Part shown: positions 1 through 6,391 of the stretch, one piece after another
How positions within the stretch are numbered: position 1 is the stretch's first letter
How the letters are laid out: every line of letters starts with the position of its first letter
From: Solirubrobacterales bacterium
GTDB taxonomy: Bacteria > Actinomycetota > Thermoleophilia > Solirubrobacterales > Solirubrobacteraceae
NCBI GenBank assembly: GCA_025964065.1
Contig: JAOPZO010000028.1
Coordinates: forward strand, 1-7,520
Direction: 5' to 3'
Length of the DNA: 7,520 bases
Notes under the pieces: generated by a model
What the model saw: the letters and a program-made list of their open reading frames with translations, nothing else
Databases searched by the model: none
Told to the model about the DNA's origin: nothing
Program-made: the position numbers and the translations under genes

Positions 1-1205
1 GGCTCGGGCGGGGGGGCGACCGCGGCCGCGGCGCTCAGCGCGCGCTCGAGCCGCTCCAACCGGGCGAGGAGCGCACGGGTCGAGGCGTCGACCTCCGGCG
101 TGGCCGCCTTCACGAGCGCGAGCTCGAGCTGCGTGCGGTCGTCCGCGCCGTCCTTGCTCGCGCGCATCGCGGCCGCAAGCAGGTCGATGAGCCGCACGAC
201 GTCGGTGGCCGGCACGCGCTTGGCCTGCTCGGCGAGCCGCGCGTCGCGGTCGGGCGTCACCGCGAGCTCCGGCGGCACCCCGCCGAGCGTCTGCGTGATG
301 AGCAGCTCGCGCGCGTGCGCCTCGAGGTCGCGGATGAACTGCGAGACGTCGCGGCCCGTCTCCACGAGCTGGGCGGCGGCCCCGAGCGCGGAGCGCGCGT
401 CGTGCGAGGCGACCGCGTCGAGCGCGCCGAAGAGCAGCTCCGCGTCGGCCACGCCCAGCACGGCGAGCACGTCGTCCGTGTGGATCTTCGTGCCCGAGTA
501 CGTGACGAGCTGCTCGAGCGTCCCGAGCGCGTCGCGGAACGAGCCCGTGGCGTGGCGCGCGAGCAGCGCGACAGCGTCGGCGGGGATCGCGATCGACTCG
601 TGGTCGGCCACGCGCTGCACCACGCGCGCGAGCTGCTCGACGGTCGGGCGGGAGAAGTCGAAGCGGTGGCAGCGGTCGACGACGGTGGGCAGGACCTTCG
701 ACGCCTCGGTCGTGGCGAGCACGAAGATCGTCGACGGCGGCGGCTCCTCGAGCGTCTTCAGGAACGCGTTCCACGCCTGCGTCGAGAGCATGTGCGCCTC
801 GTCGAGGATGTAGACCTTGTACCGGCCGCTGACCGGGGCGAACTGCACGGAGTCGCGCAGCTCGCGGATGTCGTCGACGGAGTTGTTCGAGGCCGCGTCC
901 ATCTCGATGACGTCGAGGGAGTTGGCGCTCTGGATGGAGCGGCAGGAGTCGCAGTGGCCGCAGGGGCTCGTCGTGGGGCCGGGCGGCCGCGGGTCCTCGG
1001 GGGTGCCCGAGCAGTTCAGGCACGCCGCGAGGATCTTCGCCATCGACGTCTTGCCCGTGCCGCGCGAGCCCACGAAGAGGTAGGCGTGGTGGAGCTTGTC
1101 CTGCTCCACGGCGTTGCGCAGGGTGCGCACGACATGCTCCTGGCCGACGACGTCGTCGAACGTGCGCGGGCGGTGGCGGCGGTACAGCGAGGGGGCGGTC
1201 GACAT
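1..1205 (-). CDS. dnaX: DNA polymerase III subunit gamma/tau, N-terminal 401 residues (partial)
   Basis: This is the ATPase subunit of the replicative clamp loader, which loads the beta sliding clamp on DNA and, in its tau form, links polymerase cores. Translating the minus strand from the ATG at 1205 gives 401 uninterrupted residues to the window edge. Visible landmarks are the N-terminal LYRRHRPRTFDDVVGQ (7-22), Walker A GSRGTGKTS (46-54), a four-cysteine zinc module (C65, C82, C85, C88), Walker B ILDEAH (133-138), sensor 1 ATTE (164-167), DRC (177-179) where most relatives have SRC, and sensor 2 GSFRDAL (221-227). The Ala/Pro-rich stretch at 390-401 is the start of the linker after domain III; the tau-specific C-terminus lies outside. 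No strong Shine-Dalgarno precedes the ATG. It is transcribed divergently from the membrane protein gene starting 57 bp away. Identification is very secure. Confidence 0.97.
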   Translation of the reverse strand, partial: MSTAPSLYRRHRPRTFDDVVGQEHVVRTLRNAVEQDKLHHAYLFVGSRGTGKTSMAKILAACLNCSGTPEDPRPPGPTTSPCGHCDSCRSIQSANSLDVIEMDAASNNSVDDIRELRDSVQFAPVSGRYKVYILDEAHMLSTQAWNAFLKTLEEPPPSTIFVLATTEASKVLPTVVDRCHRFDFSRPTVEQLARVVQRVADHESIAIPADAVALLARHATGSFRDALGTLEQLVTYSGTKIHTDDVLAVLGVADAELLFGALDAVASHDARSALGAAAQLVETGRDVSQFIRDLEAHARELLITQTLGGVPPELAVTPDRDARLAEQAKRVPATDVVRLIDLLAAAMRASKDGADDRTQLELALVKAATPEVDASTRALLARLERLERALSAAAAVAPPPE

Positions 1206-1247
1206 CGTCTGGGGCCAGTCTCGCACAGCCCCCGTGCTGCGCCGGAG

Positions 1248-1253
1248 TAGCCT
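1248..1253 (+). promoter_or_regulatory. Candidate -10 element for the GT-C-like gene
   Basis: TAGCCT lies 9 nt upstream of the ATG at 1263, so transcription would start at or just before the start codon and give a leaderless or nearly leaderless mRNA. The same hexamer stands 5 nt before the SRP RNA 5' end, and TAGACT precedes the tRNA. No good -35 box is visible. A GGAG at 1244-1247 is 15 nt from the ATG, too far for a normal ribosome binding site. Confidence 0.35.
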
Positions 1254-1262
1254 GCCGCGCGC

Positions 1263-2663
1263 ATGGCACGCGCCCGCTTCGCCGCGGGGATCGGGGCCCT
1301 CGCGGCGCTCCTGTGGGCTGTCGCGGGCCACGGCCTCGTGAACTACGACACGCTCCACACGCTCGCGTGGGGGCGCGACCTCGCGCACGGGGAGCTCCCG
1401 GACTACGACGTCCCGCTGGCCCCCACGCCGCACCCGCTCGCGACGCTCGCGGCGCTCCTGGCCACCCCGATCACCCAGCTCGAGTCCGGCGGGGTCGACG
1501 GCGAGCTCGCCGCGAACCTCACGCTCGCCCTCGCCTTCGTCGCGCTCGCCCTGCTCGGCTGGGTGACCTACCGGCTCGGCGCGACGTGGTTCCACCCCGC
1601 CGTCGGGATCCTCGCCGCCGTCCTGCTGCTGACCCGCCGCCCGGTCCTCGACTTCGGCGCCCGCGCGTACGTCGACCTCCCCTACCTCGTCCTCGTGCTG
1701 GGCGCCGCGCTCGTCGAGAGCCGCCGGCCGAAGGCGGGCCGTGACGTCCTCCTCCTGCTCGGCGCGGCCGGGCTGATCCGCCCCGAGGCGTGGCTCTTCG
1801 CCGCCGCCTACCTCGTGTGGACCCGCGACCTGCGGCTGCTGCCCTACGCCGCGATCGGCCCGGTCGGGTGGGCGCTCTACGACCTGCTCATCACGGGCAA
1901 CCCCCTCCACTCGCTGACCGACACGCAGGACAACGCGGAGGCGCTCGAGCGGGTCACCGGGCTCTCGAACGTCCCGGGCACCGTGCCGCGGCGGCTCGGG
2001 GAGATCCTCCGCGAGCCCGTCCTCCTCGGCGCCGCGGGCGGCGGCGTGCTCGCCCTCCTGTGGCTGCGGGAGCGCGTGAAGGTCGCCGTGGCCACGGGCG
2101 TCCTCGCGATGCTCGCGTTCTGCGTCCTCGCGGGCGCCGGGCTCCCGATCCTCGGCCGGTACCTCCTCCTCCCCGCGACGATCCTCACGCTCTTCGCCGC
2201 CGCGGGCGTGCTCGGCTGGCTCGCGCTCCCGCCCGACGATCCGCGGCGCCGCCCGTGGCAGGCGTTCGGCGCGCTCGTCGCCGTCGCGCTGCTCGCGTTC
2301 GCGCCCGCGCAGGTCGACCGGCTCTCGGACCTCAGGCGCGCGCTCGAGCGCCAGTCGGCCATTCAGGGCGACCTCCGCGCGCTCGTCCGTGACGACCGCG
2401 TCCCCTGTGCGATCACCGTCCCGAACCGCCGGCCGATCCCGCTCCTGGCGCTGTGGCTCGACCGCCCGCCGCAGGCCATCGCGACCGCGCAGGAGGCCGC
2501 GCCCGCCACGGGCGCCTACCTCGCGCCCGCCACCTCGAAGGTCGCGAGCGACTACATCCTCGACCCGCGCGACCGCGACCGCACCGTCGCGCCGCCGCCA
2601 CCGGGGTTCCGCGAGACCGATCGCAACGCGAGCTGGCGGCTGCTCACCCGGAGCTGCGGCTGA
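1263..2663 (+). CDS. Polytopic membrane protein, GT-C (ArnT/PMT-like) glycosyltransferase-related
   Basis: A 466-residue integral membrane protein with about ten or eleven hydrophobic helices (near 4-22, 54-70, 86-107, 112-126, 138-152, 160-185, 190-212, 253-268, 273-296, 298-320 and 332-349), followed by a soluble C-terminal domain of about 115 residues. The first helix is followed by a loop with acidic residues (NYDTLHTLAWGRDL at 27-40, then ELPDYDVPLAP at 44-54), the arrangement in which GT-C enzymes place their catalytic aspartate. LIRPEAW (171-177) and ITGNPLHS (210-217) also resemble motifs common in GT39/ArnT-like proteins. Such enzymes move sugars from polyprenyl-phosphate donors to acceptors on the outer face of the membrane. 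The donor and acceptor cannot be read here, and no other glycan genes are nearby. The ATG at 1263 puts the first helix at the very N-terminus and is preferred. Real gene: near certain; enzymatic role: moderate. Confidence 0.85.
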   Translation: MARARFAAGIGALAALLWAVAGHGLVNYDTLHTLAWGRDLAHGELPDYDVPLAPTPHPLATLAALLATPITQLESGGVDGELAANLTLALAFVALALLGWVTYRLGATWFHPAVGILAAVLLLTRRPVLDFGARAYVDLPYLVLVLGAALVESRRPKAGRDVLLLLGAAGLIRPEAWLFAAAYLVWTRDLRLLPYAAIGPVGWALYDLLITGNPLHSLTDTQDNAEALERVTGLSNVPGTVPRRLGEILREPVLLGAAGGGVLALLWLRERVKVAVATGVLAMLAFCVLAGAGLPILGRYLLLPATILTLFAAAGVLGWLALPPDDPRRRPWQAFGALVAVALLAFAPAQVDRLSDLRRALERQSAIQGDLRALVRDDRVPCAITVPNRRPIPLLALWLDRPPQAIATAQEAAPATGAYLAPATSKVASDYILDPRDRDRTVAPPPPGFRETDRNASWRLLTRSCG

Positions 2664-2667
2664 GGCC

Positions 2668-2699
2668 TTGACAAGTCGAGAGTGTGAGTGCACACTCAC
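2668..2699 (+). promoter_or_regulatory. tetR promoter with overlapping operator palindrome
   Basis: A perfect -35 box TTGACA (2668-2673) begins 5 nt after the preceding stop codon. With a 17-nt spacer the -10 would be CACACT (2691-2696). The inverted repeat GTGAGTG-CA-CACTCAC (2684-2699; two 7-bp arms, 2-bp centre) covers that -10. A second offset pair, GAGTGTG (2680-2686) and CACACTC (2691-2697), overlaps it. A dyad on the -10 just upstream of a TetR gene is the usual place for an autorepression operator. A related dyad precedes the MFS gene. The symmetry and -35 are seen directly; binding is inferred. Confidence 0.75.
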
Positions 2700-2705
2700 C
2701 TTGCC

Positions 2706-3266
2706 ATGCCCCGCACGCTCTCCACCGCCGACGCCCGCCGGGAGGCCCTCCTCGAGGCCGCCCTCCCGCTCTTCGCCGAGCGCGGCCTCACGGGCACGCC
2801 GACCCTCGCGGTCGCCAAGGCGAGCGGCATCTCGCAGGCCTACCTCTTCCGGCTCTTCCCGACGAAGGCCGACCTCGCGATCGCGCTCGTCGAGCGGATG
2901 AACGACCGGATGTACGAGGCGATGGCCGGGGCCGGGCAGGCCGCGAAGGCCGCGGGCGAGGAGGTCATCCCGGCCATGGGCGAGGCGTACGTCCGCCTCC
3001 TCCAGGAGGACCGCGACCTCCTGCTGCTCAACCTCCACGCGTACGCCGCGTGCCCGCAGTTCCCCGCGCTGCGCGACACCATGCGTGCGGGCTTCGCCCG
3101 GATGCAGGAGATGGTCGCCGAGCTCTCGGGGGCCGACCCGCTCGAGCTCCGGCGGTTCTTCGCCCAGGGGATGCTCCTGAACGTCGTCGCCGCGCTCGAC
3201 ATCTGGGAGCTCGAGGAGCCCTGGGCCCAGACCCTCCTCGGCCCCGACGACGGCCCGGGCTGCTGA
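2706..3266 (+). CDS. TetR/AcrR-family transcriptional regulator
   Basis: A 186-residue one-component repressor of normal family size. The N-terminal TetR helix-turn-helix domain covers about residues 12-59: the first helix is REALLEAALPLFAERG (12-27), then TPTLAVAKASGIS (31-43) and the recognition-helix region QAYLFRLFPTKADL (44-57), a very typical TetR signature. The remainder is the helical ligand-binding and dimerisation domain, whose ligand cannot be predicted. The ATG at 2706 is preferred over an in-frame GTG at 2688 because that GTG lies inside the operator and predicted -10. The promoter then predicts a nearly leaderless mRNA, in keeping with the missing Shine-Dalgarno. The MFS exporter gene starts 63 nt downstream on the same strand, and matching palindromes in both promoters suggest that this protein represses itself and the pump. 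Confidence 0.94.
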   Translation: MPRTLSTADARREALLEAALPLFAERGLTGTPTLAVAKASGISQAYLFRLFPTKADLAIALVERMNDRMYEAMAGAGQAAKAAGEEVIPAMGEAYVRLLQEDRDLLLLNLHAYAACPQFPALRDTMRAGFARMQEMVAELSGADPLELRRFFAQGMLLNVVAALDIWELEEPWAQTLLGPDDGPGC

Positions 3267-3285
3267 GCCGCCGCGCACCCCTTTT

Positions 3286-3314
3286 TTGACCTTCGAATGA
3301 GTAACCACTCACAC
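3286..3314 (+). promoter_or_regulatory. MFS gene promoter with second operator palindrome
   Basis: A -35 box TTGACC (3286-3291) at the end of a T-run is followed by ATGAGTA-AC-CACTCAC (3297-3312). It shares 12 of 16 positions with the tetR-promoter dyad and keeps the same 7-2-7 layout, with perfect inner arms TGAGT and ACTCA. The -10 at a 17-nt spacing would be TCACAC (3309-3314), a weak match, so the dyad lies largely between -35 and -10. Binding by the upstream TetR protein is inferred from the shared sequence. Confidence 0.7.
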
Positions 3315-3317
3315 ACC

Positions 3318-3323
3318 AAGGAG
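3318..3323 (+). promoter_or_regulatory. Shine-Dalgarno AAGGAG deciding the MFS start
   Basis: AAGGAG ends 6 nt before the ATG at 3330, an ideal spacing. The alternative in-frame ATG at 3297 is the first base of the operator, lies upstream of the predicted transcription start and has no ribosome binding site, so 3330 is the likely start. Confidence 0.85.
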
Positions 3324-3329
3324 CCCACG

Positions 3330-4757
3330 ATGCCTCCCGCCCCACCCCGGTCCGGCTGGACCCTCGCGATCGTCTCGATCGCGCTCTTCATGACCGCCCT
3401 CGACAACCTCGTCGTCGGCGTCGCGCTGCCGTCGATCCGCGCGGACTTCGGCGGCTCACTCGAGTCGCTCGAGTGGACCGTGAACGCCTACACGCTGTCG
3501 TTCGCCGTGTTCCTCATCCTGGGCGCCGCGCTCGGCGACCGCTTCGGCCGCAAGCGCATGTTCGGGATCGGCATGGCGCTGTTCACCGCCTCGAGCGCCG
3601 GCGCCGCGCTCGCCCCGAGCATCGACGCGCTCGTGGCCACCCGCGCGCTCCAGGGCCTCGGCGCCGCGATGGTCACGCCGCTCACGCTCACCCTGCTCTC
3701 CGAGGCGTTCCCGGCGGAGAAGCGCGGGCTCGCCCTCGGCGTCTGGGCCGGCGTCAGCGGCCTCGGCGTCGCGCTCGGCCCGTTCGTCGGCGGCGCCGTG
3801 GTCGAGGGGATCTCCTGGCAGTGGATCTTCTGGCTGAACGTCCCCACCGGGATCGTCCTCATCCCGCTCGCGCTCCGGTACCTCACGGAGTCCTTCGGGC
3901 CCGCCCGGGCGCTCGACCTGCGAGGTGTCGCGCTCGCCGCGACCGGCCTCCTCGGCATCACGTTCGCCATCGTCCGCGGCCAGTCCGAGGGCTGGACGAG
4001 CCTCTCGATCCTCGCGTCGGCCGGCGCCGGCGTCGCGCTCGTGGCCGCGTTCGTGCTGTGGGAGCGGCGCGCGCCCGCCCCGATGCTGCCGCTGCGGTTC
4101 TTCCGCTCGCGCGGCTTCGTCGCCTCGAACCTCGTCGGCTTCTCGATGTTCTTCGGGGTCTTCGGCGCGATCTTCCTCCTGAGCCAGTTCTTCCAGAGCG
4201 CCCAGGGCTACGGGCCCTTCGAGGCCGGGCTGCGCACGCTGCCGTGGACGGGGATGCCGATGCTCGTGGCCCCGATCGCCGGGATCCTGAGCGACCGCAT
4301 CGGCTCGCGACCGCTCATGGCCGCCGGACTCGCGCTGCAGGCGGGCGCGATCGGCTGGCTCGCGGCGGTCACGACCGTCGACGTCGCGTACTCCGCGCTC
4401 GTCGTCCCGTTCGTCATGGGCGGCACGGGCATGGCGCTCGTCTTCGCCCCGAGCGCGAACGCGGTGCTGCGCTCCGTGCGGCCCGAGGAGGCCGGCCAGG
4501 CCTCAGGCGCGACGAACGCCATCCGGGAGCTCGGCGGCGTCATGGGCGTCGCCGTCCTGGCGAGCGCCTTCGCGGGCGCCGGCTCCTACGCGAGCCCGCA
4601 GGCGTTCACGGACGGGCTCGTCGCGGCGCTGCCGATCGGCGCCGCCGTCCTCGCGCTCGGCGCGGTCGCGGCGCTCCTCGTCCCGGCCCTCGCGCGGGAG
4701 GCGGCCCCGGAGGCCGAGGCGGTCCCGGCGGAGACGGAGGCCGTGCTCGTCGGTTGA
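3330..4757 (+). CDS. MFS exporter, DHA2 (EmrB/QacA) family, 14-TM type
   Basis: A 475-residue proton-coupled drug:H+ antiporter-type transporter of the inner membrane. TM1 carries LFMTALDNLVVGVALP (19-34), with an aspartate at D25 where DHA2 proteins usually have the LD motif. Motif A is GDRFGRKR (69-76) in the TM2-TM3 loop. The antiporter signature motif C is around GVSGLGVALGPFVGG (141-155), followed by SWQWIFWLNVP (162-172), which is highly typical of DHA2 pumps. Length and hydrophobic pattern fit 14 helices, and the acidic tail after about 458 (rich in E, A, P) is probably cytoplasmic. Exported compounds cannot be inferred; this family carries antiseptics, dyes, antibiotics and self-made metabolites. 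Pairing with the upstream TetR gene and shared operators points to substrate-induced derepression. Confidence 0.95.
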   Translation: MPPAPPRSGWTLAIVSIALFMTALDNLVVGVALPSIRADFGGSLESLEWTVNAYTLSFAVFLILGAALGDRFGRKRMFGIGMALFTASSAGAALAPSIDALVATRALQGLGAAMVTPLTLTLLSEAFPAEKRGLALGVWAGVSGLGVALGPFVGGAVVEGISWQWIFWLNVPTGIVLIPLALRYLTESFGPARALDLRGVALAATGLLGITFAIVRGQSEGWTSLSILASAGAGVALVAAFVLWERRAPAPMLPLRFFRSRGFVASNLVGFSMFFGVFGAIFLLSQFFQSAQGYGPFEAGLRTLPWTGMPMLVAPIAGILSDRIGSRPLMAAGLALQAGAIGWLAAVTTVDVAYSALVVPFVMGGTGMALVFAPSANAVLRSVRPEEAGQASGATNAIRELGGVMGVAVLASAFAGAGSYASPQAFTDGLVAALPIGAAVLALGAVAALLVPALAREAAPEAEAVPAETEAVLVG

Positions 4758-4816
4758 GGCCGTCCGGCTCCTGCGTTCAGACGCTCCTCATACGGCGCAC
4801 CGGAAGGGTGCGAGGC

Positions 4817-4996
4817 ATGCACGGACCGCTCGACCACGTCCTCGGGGACCCGCCCCAGCAGCTCATGCTGCTCACGACGGACCGCCACACGGGCACCGTC
4901 ACGGGCGCGGTGGCACTCGGGGACACGTGGGACCGGCTCCTCTGCGACCTGCTGCTCGACGTCGGGCGCCAGGCTCGCGAGGAGCCCGGCGCCTGA
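4817..4996 (+). CDS. Possible small protein, 59 residues, unknown function
   Basis: This 59-codon reading frame begins MHGPLDHVLGDPPQQLMLL and ends VGRQAREEPGA. A GGAAGGG (4802-4808) 8 nt before the ATG is a plausible Shine-Dalgarno. About 56 of 59 codons end in G or C (exceptions GGA, GCA, GCT), the bias of the confident genes here. The peptide is soluble and acidic with a central LMLLTTDRHTGTVTGAVAL stretch (17-35) of beta-like character, and has no signal peptide or zinc motif. It lies 59 nt after the MFS stop and could be cotranscribed with it. It ends 14 nt before the 3' end of the convergent SRP RNA. In a genome this GC-rich, chance frames of this length occur, so its reality is uncertain and I recognise no family. 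Confidence 0.5.
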   Translation: MHGPLDHVLGDPPQQLMLLTTDRHTGTVTGAVALGDTWDRLLCDLLLDVGRQAREEPGA

Positions 4997-5010
4997 CGTC
5001 GGGCGAAGAA

Positions 5011-5291
5011 GTGGATCGTGCACCCGGTCCTGTTGCACGGCCTCGGGGACGCTCTCACCGAGGAACGGCTCCGGCCCAGGCCACCCCGCTGCACACGCCG
5101 GAAACCGCTTAAGGCTGCTTCCTTCCGGACCTGACCTGGTTCACGGGCCGACGTTGCGCGGGACCCGGGCCATCGACACCGCCATCGGCGCGCTGACCCC
5201 GAGACCGAGCCCCTCAACCGGGGATTCGGCCTCGCTAGAGCGGAACTGCGAGCGACAGGGCGCCGCTACTTCCCCACCTAGCACGATCCAC
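5011..5291 (-). ncRNA. ffs: Signal recognition particle RNA, large bacterial type (6S-like scRNA)
   Basis: About 281 nt on the minus strand. The RNA binds Ffh and guides nascent membrane proteins to the membrane. The S domain is unmistakable: GTCAGGTCCGGAAGGAAGCA starts at 5135, with the GGAA tetraloop at 5126-5123. It is enclosed by pairing of 5154-5148 with 5101-5095 and of AACC (5141-5138) with GGTT (5106-5103), and further out by GGCCCGGG-like arms near 5171 and 5073. The 5' part holds the Alu domain of the large type: TGCTAGG (5283-5277), GTAGCGGCGCCCTGT (5269-5255) and CGCTCTAGCGAGGCCGAAT (5242-5224), as in the B. subtilis scRNA. The ends pair perfectly over 11 bp (GTGGATCGTGC 5291-5281 with GCACGATCCAC 5021-5011), which fixes both boundaries. 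No T-run terminator follows; a weak GCCCG/CGGGC hairpin lies at 5004-4984. Confidence 0.95.
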
Positions 5292-5296
5292 CGCTG

Positions 5297-5302
5297 AGGC
5301 TA
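5297..5302 (-). promoter_or_regulatory. Candidate -10 element of the SRP RNA
   Basis: TAGCCT on the minus strand ends 5 nt before the SRP RNA 5' end deduced from the terminal stem, a correct -10 to +1 distance. No convincing -35 hexamer is found 16-19 nt further upstream; any -35 would lie inside the first codons of the divergent plus-strand gene. Confidence 0.5.
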
Positions 5303-5314
5303 CACACTCCGGGG

Positions 5315-6391
5315 GTGGACGACCTCACGACCGTCGACCTGCAGGGCGAAGGCAACGAGGCCTCCGACCTCCTGCCGGTCGAGAACGACGCGCTGCTCGG
5401 CGCCCACGGGTGGGACCGCGGCTACTGGACGGTCCTCGACGAGGGGCACGTCGAGGAGTCGATCGCGGTCATCGGCCACGCGGCCGGCGCCGCCGACGCC
5501 GAGGGCTGGGAGGTCCACCCGCTCACCTGCCTCGCCGGGAAGGAGGCCGGCCGCACGAACGATGCCGAGGCGTGCGCGCGCCACGACGGCTGGGTCTACG
5601 TGCTCGGCTCCCAGTACGGCTCGAAGGGCGGTCCGCTCCAGCCCAAGCGCGCCTGGATCGCCCGCTTCCGGGAGGACACGATCGACCGGGCGGTCCCCGA
5701 GGCGGAGGTGGAGCTCCAGGTCGAGCGCAACCAGTTCCGCCTGCACCGCGCGGTCAACGACGCGCTCGACGCCGCGGACGTCGTCCCGATCGTCCCCGGC
5801 GACGGGGTCCGGGAGCGCTTCATCGCCGCGACGCTCGAGCGCGGCCGCTCGGAGGGAAAGAGCTGGCACCACCGGCTGCGCGAGCGCGACGTGCCCATGA
5901 ACGTCGAAGCCGCCGCGTTCCGTCCCGGCGGCACCCTCCTCGTCGGCCTGCGCTTCCCGACGGGCGCGGACGGCGAGCCGCTGCTCGTGGAGCTCTCGGG
6001 CGTGCCGGAGATGTTCGGGAAGCCCGAGGCATGGCCGGTGGTCGAGCGCGTCTGGGTGCTCGCGGGCGCGACGCCGCCCGGGGCGCTGACGGGCTTCCGC
6101 GCGATCTCCCACGCCGGCGGGGACGTCTTCGACGCCATCGTCGGCTCCATCGACGCGACCGGCAAGGGCTCCGCGCTGCTCGAGGACCACCCGGAGGGCG
6201 CGGACGTCGAGAGCGCGCACTGGCGCTTCCGGCTGCCCGCAGGCGGCGGCGCCGAGGAAGCCGTCCGCGTCCCGGCGGAGCACGTGCGCACGCTGCACGG
6301 GCTGCGGAACGTCGAGGGCGTGTCGGTGAGCGACGGCCGCGCGCACTACGTCACCGACGAGGACGAGCGGATCCAGCTGCGCTTCGCCTAG
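5315..6391 (+). CDS. Unknown protein, probable beta-propeller, possibly DUF3616-like
   Basis: A 358-residue, apparently cytosolic protein without signal peptide or TM segment. I cannot name a function. Three stretches share a pattern of Glu-Ala/Gly, five or six residues, a turn, then a hydrophobic strand: EACARHDGWVYVLGS (85-99), EAAAFRPGGTLLVGL (198-212) and EGVSVSDGRAHYVTD (334-348). Such spaced repeats suggest propeller blades, and the phrases GSQYGSKGGPLQPKR (98-112) and VGLRFPTG (210-217) recall DUF3616-type proteins; this is memory-based and moderate. The start is GTG at 5315; no other in-frame start lies between it and the SRP RNA gene. There is no Shine-Dalgarno, and TACACACT (5301-5308) could be a -10 giving a leaderless mRNA. 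Only 23 bp separate it from the divergent SRP RNA. Codon bias supports a real gene. Confidence 0.85.
   Translation: MDDLTTVDLQGEGNEASDLLPVENDALLGAHGWDRGYWTVLDEGHVEESIAVIGHAAGAADAEGWEVHPLTCLAGKEAGRTNDAEACARHDGWVYVLGSQYGSKGGPLQPKRAWIARFREDTIDRAVPEAEVELQVERNQFRLHRAVNDALDAADVVPIVPGDGVRERFIAATLERGRSEGKSWHHRLRERDVPMNVEAAAFRPGGTLLVGLRFPTGADGEPLLVELSGVPEMFGKPEAWPVVERVWVLAGATPPGALTGFRAISHAGGDVFDAIVGSIDATGKGSALLEDHPEGADVESAHWRFRLPAGGGAEEAVRVPAEHVRTLHGLRNVEGVSVSDGRAHYVTDEDERIQLRFA

Noticed and set aside
100..1083. Plus-strand open frames across 100-813, 315-1250 and 817-1083
   Set aside because: These are antisense to dnaX, whose minus-strand frame carries all clamp-loader motifs. The plus-strand translations are low-complexity Ser/Ala/Arg.
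3251..3288. Intrinsic terminator for tetR using the T-run at 3282-3287
   Set aside because: Only 4-bp stems can be drawn before it (such as GGCT/AGCC at 3258-3269) and they end more than 10 nt before the T-run, which is better explained as part of the MFS -35 region.
3473..4816. A long plus-strand frame overlapping the MFS gene that runs in-frame into the small ORF at 4817
   Set aside because: Its translation over the MFS region is Arg/Pro/Gly-rich with no family features while the MFS frame has clear motifs. Only the segment from 4817 has its own start and ribosome site.
5041..5063. CCTCGG/CCGAGG hairpin on the minus strand as a terminator
   Set aside because: It lies inside the SRP RNA, upstream of the 3' end fixed by the terminal stem, and has no T-run. 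These bases more likely form part of the long helix with the 5' arm.
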